In this document: piece after piece, positions 60,632-64,000 of the stretch
Layout: every line of letters starts with the position of its first letter
How positions within the stretch are numbered: the first letter of the stretch is position 1
Assembly: GCF_003075415.1 (NCBI RefSeq)
Contig: NZ_QDAH01000023.1
Location: forward strand, 1 to 64,000
Direction: 5' to 3'
Source: Microvirga sp. KLBC 81
GTDB taxonomy: Bacteria; Pseudomonadota; Alphaproteobacteria; Rhizobiales; Beijerinckiaceae
DNA: 64,000 bases
The notes under the pieces: model-generated
What the model was told of the DNA's origin: nothing
The model's database searches: none
What the model saw: the letters and a program-made list of their open reading frames with translations, nothing else
Program-made: the position numbers and the translations under genes

Positions 60632-60895
60632 ATGGAATTGTCCGCGTGCTGTTTGATGGCAGGTTCGAAGAATGCGGCTCTGTTGTATTGTCGGCATTCC
60701 TGCGGGGTGGCTTGGATGGGCTTCATGCCGGTGTGGATGGTGGAGGACGATCTCGCTTGGGGGAGTATCGTTCCGATCAAGGCGCAAGAAGCTCCTCCCG
60801 GCGATATCGTCATGCCGATGTACGCCATCCATCCGACGGATGAGCCTTTCGGACCGGCCGGGCAATGGTTCGTGTCATACCTCAACCAATCCTAG
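60632..60895 (+). pseudogene. LysR-type regulator, C-terminal remnant
   Basis: The frame contains the end of a LysR effector domain: GFMPVWMVEDDLAWGSIVPI, then PPGDIVMPMYAIHPTDEPFG and PAGQWFVSYL. No HTH or N-terminal effector lobe is present upstream in any frame. Probably the former regulator of a neighbouring gene. Confidence 0.65.
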
Positions 60896-61218
60896 ACCGC
60901 CGATGGAAAAGCCGGCTTCTGCCATCCGTGCTCCCAGAACGAAGCGGGGAGCATTGAATCCCACCTCTTGGTCCCGGCCAGGAGCGTAGAATGCCACGAC
61001 GCGTCTGGAGGTGATGGCAGTTAAGGTCAGCAACTGGCAGATTTCGGAAGTAAACCGAATAGCTGCTCAAGCAGGGAGCACCGGACCTTCCGGACGGGCA
61101 GGGGATTTCCTGGTCTGACCCATCCCAGACCTTGCAGGGCGCAAGCGTGCACGTTCCCGACTGGAGCCGGTCGCCACTCGAGGACTGGACCAGAAGCAGC
61201 GACCTTCCTTGATAGCGT
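60896..61218. other. intergenic, nothing recognisable
   Basis: No gene, RNA or repeat is visible here. It separates the LysR remnant from the convergently oriented SDR gene. Confidence 0.4.
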
Positions 61219-61923
61219 TCAGACAGATCGCATCAGGCCGCCATCAACGCGGATGTTCTGGCCGGTGATATACGCTGCACCCTCAGAAGCAAGAAAGGCG
61301 ATCGTCGCGGCGATTTCCTCGCTCTTGCCGTACCGTTGCATTGGAACTGACTGTCGACGCTCTTCGGTTGCCGGCAGGCTATCGATCCATCCCGGAAGGA
61401 CGTTGTTCATCCGGATGTTCTCAGCCGCATAGGTGTCGGCAAAGAGCTTCGTGAAGGCGGCGAGTCCTGCGCGGAAAACAGCGGATGTCGGAAACATTGT
61501 CGACGGCTCGAAAGCCCAAGCAGTCGAGATGTTGATGATGGATCCGGACTTCTGTGCCTGCATGATCGGCGTGACAAGGCGCACTGGCCGGATCACGTTC
61601 ATGAGGTAGATATCCATGCCCTTGTGCCAGTCTTCGTCGCTGATCTCCAGGATCTGGGCTCGGGGGCCATGACCTGCGCTGTTCACCAGGACATCAATGC
61701 GACCCCAATTCGACATTGTCAGGTCGACGAGCTTTTGAAGGTCGTCCTTGGACTGGTTTGATCCGGTGATGCCAATGCCCCCAAGCTCATGAGCCAGAGC
61801 CTCGCCCTTTCCCGATGACGAAAGGATAGCGATCTTGTAGCCTTCGGCCGCGAGTCGTTTCGCCGCTGCGGCGCCCATGCCGCTTCCACCCGCAGTGACG
61901 ACTGCAACTTTTTCTGATGCCAT
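61219..61923 (-). CDS. short-chain dehydrogenase/reductase-fold protein without YxxxK
   Basis: Start Met (MASEKVAVVTAGGSGMGAAA) at 61923 gives 234 residues. The N-terminal cofactor motif TAGGSGMG replaces the common TGxxxGxG, and NSAGHGP replaces NNAG. The Ser region is SIINISTAWAFEPS. Where Y-x-x-x-K should be, it reads FPTSAVFRAGLAAFTK, without Tyr or Lys in the right places. The C-terminal GQNIRVDGGL is normal. It belongs to an atypical SDR branch whose reaction is unknown. It is next to the FCD-type regulator gene and the transporter. Confidence 0.82.
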   Translation of the reverse strand: MASEKVAVVTAGGSGMGAAAAKRLAAEGYKIAILSSSGKGEALAHELGGIGITGSNQSKDDLQKLVDLTMSNWGRIDVLVNSAGHGPRAQILEISDEDWHKGMDIYLMNVIRPVRLVTPIMQAQKSGSIINISTAWAFEPSTMFPTSAVFRAGLAAFTKLFADTYAAENIRMNNVLPGWIDSLPATEERRQSVPMQRYGKSEEIAATIAFLASEGAAYITGQNIRVDGGLMRSV

Positions 61924-62008
61924 GACGAAAAACCCATAAAGTGAAGATCTACTACAATCCTCCACGTCTATTTGGACTATGGAGGCCGATATTCATGCTC
62001 CGGTCCAG

Positions 62009-62728
62009 CTATTCTGCAGCCTTGAGAGGAGCCAGGGAGACGTCGGTCGTGTAGTTTTCCCGCATGAAGTTGATGAAGTTGTCCTGGAACTGGCGCGTAT
62101 GAGCGTGCGCCAGTTCATCGGCAAGGTCGACATTCTTTGCCGCGATCGCATCCAGCATCAGCTGATGCTCGTCGGTCAGAAGATAGCCGTCATGGGTCCG
62201 CTCCAGGTACTCGAAGTGGAGATGGAGCATCCGCTGCCCCTGGTTCAGCAGCCGCTCATAGAATGAGGCGAGGTATGGGTTCCTGCCCGCATGAGCAATG
62301 GCCATGTGAAACTTTTTGTTCGCCTCCGACATCTGCAGGTGGTCGCCCGTTCGAACTGCAGCCTCGAACTCCTTCTGACGGCGCGCAATAATCTTGAGAT
62401 CCGCATCCGTGCGGAGTGCCGCTGCCAGGCGGGTGTTCATCCGCTGCGCAATGTCGAGCGCTTCCACATATTTCGGGAAGGTCGCGACCTCGATGGGAGC
62501 GACAATCGTGCTGCGATTTGGAAGCGTAACGACAAGCTCATCCCCTGCGAGCCTGATGAGAGCCTCGCGGATGGGTGAGCGAGACATGTTGAAGCGCTCT
62601 GCAAGTGTCGTCTCATCGAGAAGCTGCCCCGGCGGCAGCGTCAACGCCAAGATTTCGTTGCGCAGCGTCTCGTAGACGTTTTTCCAGCCGCTGCCTCTGG
62701 CACGCGAATTCTCTGAATTATCAGACAC
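62009..62728 (-). CDS. GntR-family regulator, FCD type
   Basis: GTG start at 62728 behind GGGGAGAG. The N-terminal winged helix (NVYETLRNEILALTLPPGQL, LAERFNMSRSPIREALIRLA) and the C-terminal FCD domain (FEAAVRTGDHLQMSEANKKF, HMAIAHAGRNPYLASFYERL, DEHQLMLDAIAAKNVDLADE) are complete. Asp/His residues for a bound metal are present. It probably controls the divergent transporter through the tandem GTCGAC operator at 62807-62857. Confidence 0.92.
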   Translation of the reverse strand: MSDNSENSRARGSGWKNVYETLRNEILALTLPPGQLLDETTLAERFNMSRSPIREALIRLAGDELVVTLPNRSTIVAPIEVATFPKYVEALDIAQRMNTRLAAALRTDADLKIIARRQKEFEAAVRTGDHLQMSEANKKFHMAIAHAGRNPYLASFYERLLNQGQRMLHLHFEYLERTHDGYLLTDEHQLMLDAIAAKNVDLADELAHAHTRQFQDNFINFMRENYTTDVSLAPLKAAE

Positions 62729-62806
62729 TTAAGCTCTCCCCGCAGGTGCTGGACACATCAGGCCAGAAAACCCTTGTGCAAGCAATGTAAGATTTTCGCT
62801 TGACTT

Positions 62807-62857
62807 TGTCGACTGTGTGTCGACAAAATTCCATCAGTCGACTACGTGTCGACAAAA
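62807..62857. promoter_or_regulatory. tandem GTCGAC operator for the GntR-family regulator
   Basis: Two 22-bp direct repeats start 29 bp apart (62807-62828 and 62836-62857). Each is GTCGACT-N3-TGTCGACAAAA-like, i.e. a GTCGAC/GTCGAC dyad followed by AAAA. A TTGACT at 62800-62805 could be a -35 box that the first site overlaps. It lies between the divergent regulator and transporter genes. Confidence 0.65.
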
Positions 62858-62927
62858 CAGAGCAAGAAAGATCGGCCTAAGCCGACGAGTGGAACCGCGC
62901 ACTGGCGCATTACGGAAGAGGAAGAAG

Positions 62928-63758
62928 ATGTTCCTGAAGACGCTTTCGCCCATTACCCGAGCTCTGCCTGCACTCGCCCTGCTGGCGGGCCTCTCAACCA
63001 CCGCTGCAATGGCGCAGACCAACGAAGGCTATTGGCAGGGTGTCCAAAAAGCCGGTACTTTGCGCTGCGGCGCCGCCGTTGCCCCGCCCTATGTCATGCG
63101 CGATCCCGCCACAGGCGAATATTCCGGATTCTATGCCGATCTCTGCCGCGAACTCGCTGAGGTTCTAAAGGTCAAGCCGCAGTTCGTTGACACGACCTGG
63201 GATAATATCGTCGCTGGTCTCCAGGCTGGAAAATGGGACGTTTCGCTGGCGCTCAACCGGACCCCGCCGCGTGCGATGGCGGTACAGTTCTCCATTCCCG
63301 CAATGGAGTATCAAATTTCTCTTGCCTACAACAAGAACAACCCGAAAATCCCTGCAGGCGCGAAGTCTGTCGCGGACATCGACAAGGAAGGCGTCACGCT
63401 CGCCGTCATGTCCGGAACGGCCCAGGACAAGGCCGTTTCCGCTGCGGTCAAGAAGGCGACTGTTCTGCGCCTGCCCGGCAACGACGAAACCCGCCTTGCC
63501 GTGGTCTCGAAACGCGCCGACATCCTGGTCGATGCGTCCGATACCAACCTGCTCTTCACCCAGTCCAACCCTGATTGGGTCGCATTGAACCCGACCCCCG
63601 CCCTTGCCAAGCAGGGCGTCGCATTCGGCCTGCCACGTCAGTTGTCGGCGGCCGACGTCGAGGTCGTGAATATCTTCCTGGAAGAGAAAGTCGCGACAGG
63701 CCACGTGGATGACTTGATCCGCAAGGCTGCCGACAAGGTGCTCAAGGGCACGAACTAG
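62928..63758 (+). CDS. periplasmic amino-acid-type ABC transporter substrate-binding protein
   Basis: ATG 62928 follows GAGGAAGAAG. The 276-residue protein has a signal peptide (to about 28). The type II binding fold follows: GTLRCGAAVAPPYVMRDPAT, GFYADLCRELAEVLKVKPQF, NIVAGLQAGKWDVSLALNRT and the hinge/lobe TLAVMSGTAQDKAVSAAVKK. It is the SBP_bac_3 family (polar amino acids, opines). The ATPase gene begins 70 bp downstream; the permease must lie outside the window. Confidence 0.92.
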   Translation: MFLKTLSPITRALPALALLAGLSTTAAMAQTNEGYWQGVQKAGTLRCGAAVAPPYVMRDPATGEYSGFYADLCRELAEVLKVKPQFVDTTWDNIVAGLQAGKWDVSLALNRTPPRAMAVQFSIPAMEYQISLAYNKNNPKIPAGAKSVADIDKEGVTLAVMSGTAQDKAVSAAVKKATVLRLPGNDETRLAVVSKRADILVDASDTNLLFTQSNPDWVALNPTPALAKQGVAFGLPRQLSAADVEVVNIFLEEKVATGHVDDLIRKAADKVLKGTN

Positions 63759-63828
63759 CTCACGCAGGGCCGGTTGGACCTGCGGGCAACCGGCCCCTCC
63801 TTTCCAGCTTTGACTTTCGGGATCGGCC

Positions 63829-64000
63829 ATGACCATGTCATTCAGTCCTCCACTTGTAAAAGTTCAAAGTCTTCACAAGAGCTACGGCCCCAACATACAA
63901 GTGCTCAAGGGCCTCGATATCGAGATGAAGCCAGGTGAACGGGTCGTCGTGATCGGTCCGAGCGGCGGCGGCAAGAGCACCCTGCTGCGCGTGGTGATGG
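63829..64000 (+). CDS. amino-acid-type ABC transporter ATP-binding protein (partial, runs off the window)
   Basis: ATG at 63829 opens MTMSFSPPLVKVQSLHKSYG followed by VLKGLDIEMKPGERVVVIGP and Walker A GPSGGGKSTLLR (near residues 44-55). The frame is open to the window end. It belongs with the binding-protein gene upstream as part of one import system. Confidence 0.9.
   Translation, partial: MTMSFSPPLVKVQSLHKSYGPNIQVLKGLDIEMKPGERVVVIGPSGGGKSTLLRVVM

Overview
The window looks like part of a secondary replicon (plasmid or megaplasmid) of an alphaproteobacterium in the Hyphomicrobiales, probably close to Microvirga/Methylobacterium. The repABC replication-partition block, the RHE_PE00001-type gene, a MarR/RTX/type I secretion exopolysaccharide locus and the overall GC-rich composition support this. 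The genus is inference; the repABC replicon type is read from the sequence.

Layout. (1) 0-8.3 kb is a gene-poor mosaic: small hypothetical genes, a DUF1236-like secreted protein, a BTLCP transglutaminase-like protease, a CpaC N-domain-like secreted protein, two degenerate tRNA-like sequences (Leu-UAG and Lys-UUU type) and six copies of a large palindromic interspersed repeat. (2) 8.3-28.8 kb is an exopolysaccharide locus resembling the Sinorhizobium galactoglucan (EPS II, exp/wg) system. It has a MarR regulator with a 19-bp palindrome at its promoter, a type I secretion ABC/HlyD pair, two RTX calcium-binding proteins, GT2 and GT4 glycosyltransferases, a methyltransferase, two polysaccharide pyruvyl transferases, a UDP-glucose 4-epimerase and a secreted propeller-like protein. 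No Wzx/Wzy or TolC homologue is visible. (3) 28.8-31.4 kb carries a secreted hypothetical, an IMPACT/YigZ protein and an RHE_PE00001-type HTH protein.

(4) 31.4-40.9 kb is the replicon core on the minus strand: repA-repB, then an unusually long repB-repC interval (about 1.4 kb) holding a small ribbon-helix-helix-like gene, two copies of the palindromic repeat and two paralogous antisense-RNA-like cassettes, then repC. Upstream of repA lie an 11-bp inverted-repeat operator and a 1.5-kb cluster of GTTGGC..GCCAAC palindromes that fit the repABC parS pattern. Inverted copies of the RHE_PE00001 upstream region and gene (the right copy internally deleted) bracket the core.

(5) 40.9-48.5 kb has an M48 lipoprotein protease, a frameshifted amidoligase, a CxxCH-bearing secreted propeller protein with a PQQ-type sugar dehydrogenase, a truncated Bax-inhibitor gene and a RES/Xre toxin-antitoxin pair. 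(6) 48.6-55.3 kb is a BigR-type sulfide/persulfide detoxification locus (ArsR repressor, persulfide dioxygenase, rhodanese, DUF2892, TauE/SafE, thioredoxin 2, TIGR01244 phosphatase-like protein, decayed DUF302), followed by a dead IS6-family element, OsmC, EF-hand and SHOCT proteins. (7) 55.3-64 kb has an IS481-family element, DoxX, an eroded uronate-catabolism operon (kdgD, kduI, kduD, kdgF, each broken), a class V aminotransferase, an atypical SDR, an FCD-type GntR regulator with a tandem operator, and the start of an amino-acid-type ABC transporter.

Lesions (frameshifts, stops, truncations) are concentrated in the accessory parts. The EPS genes and rep genes are largely intact.
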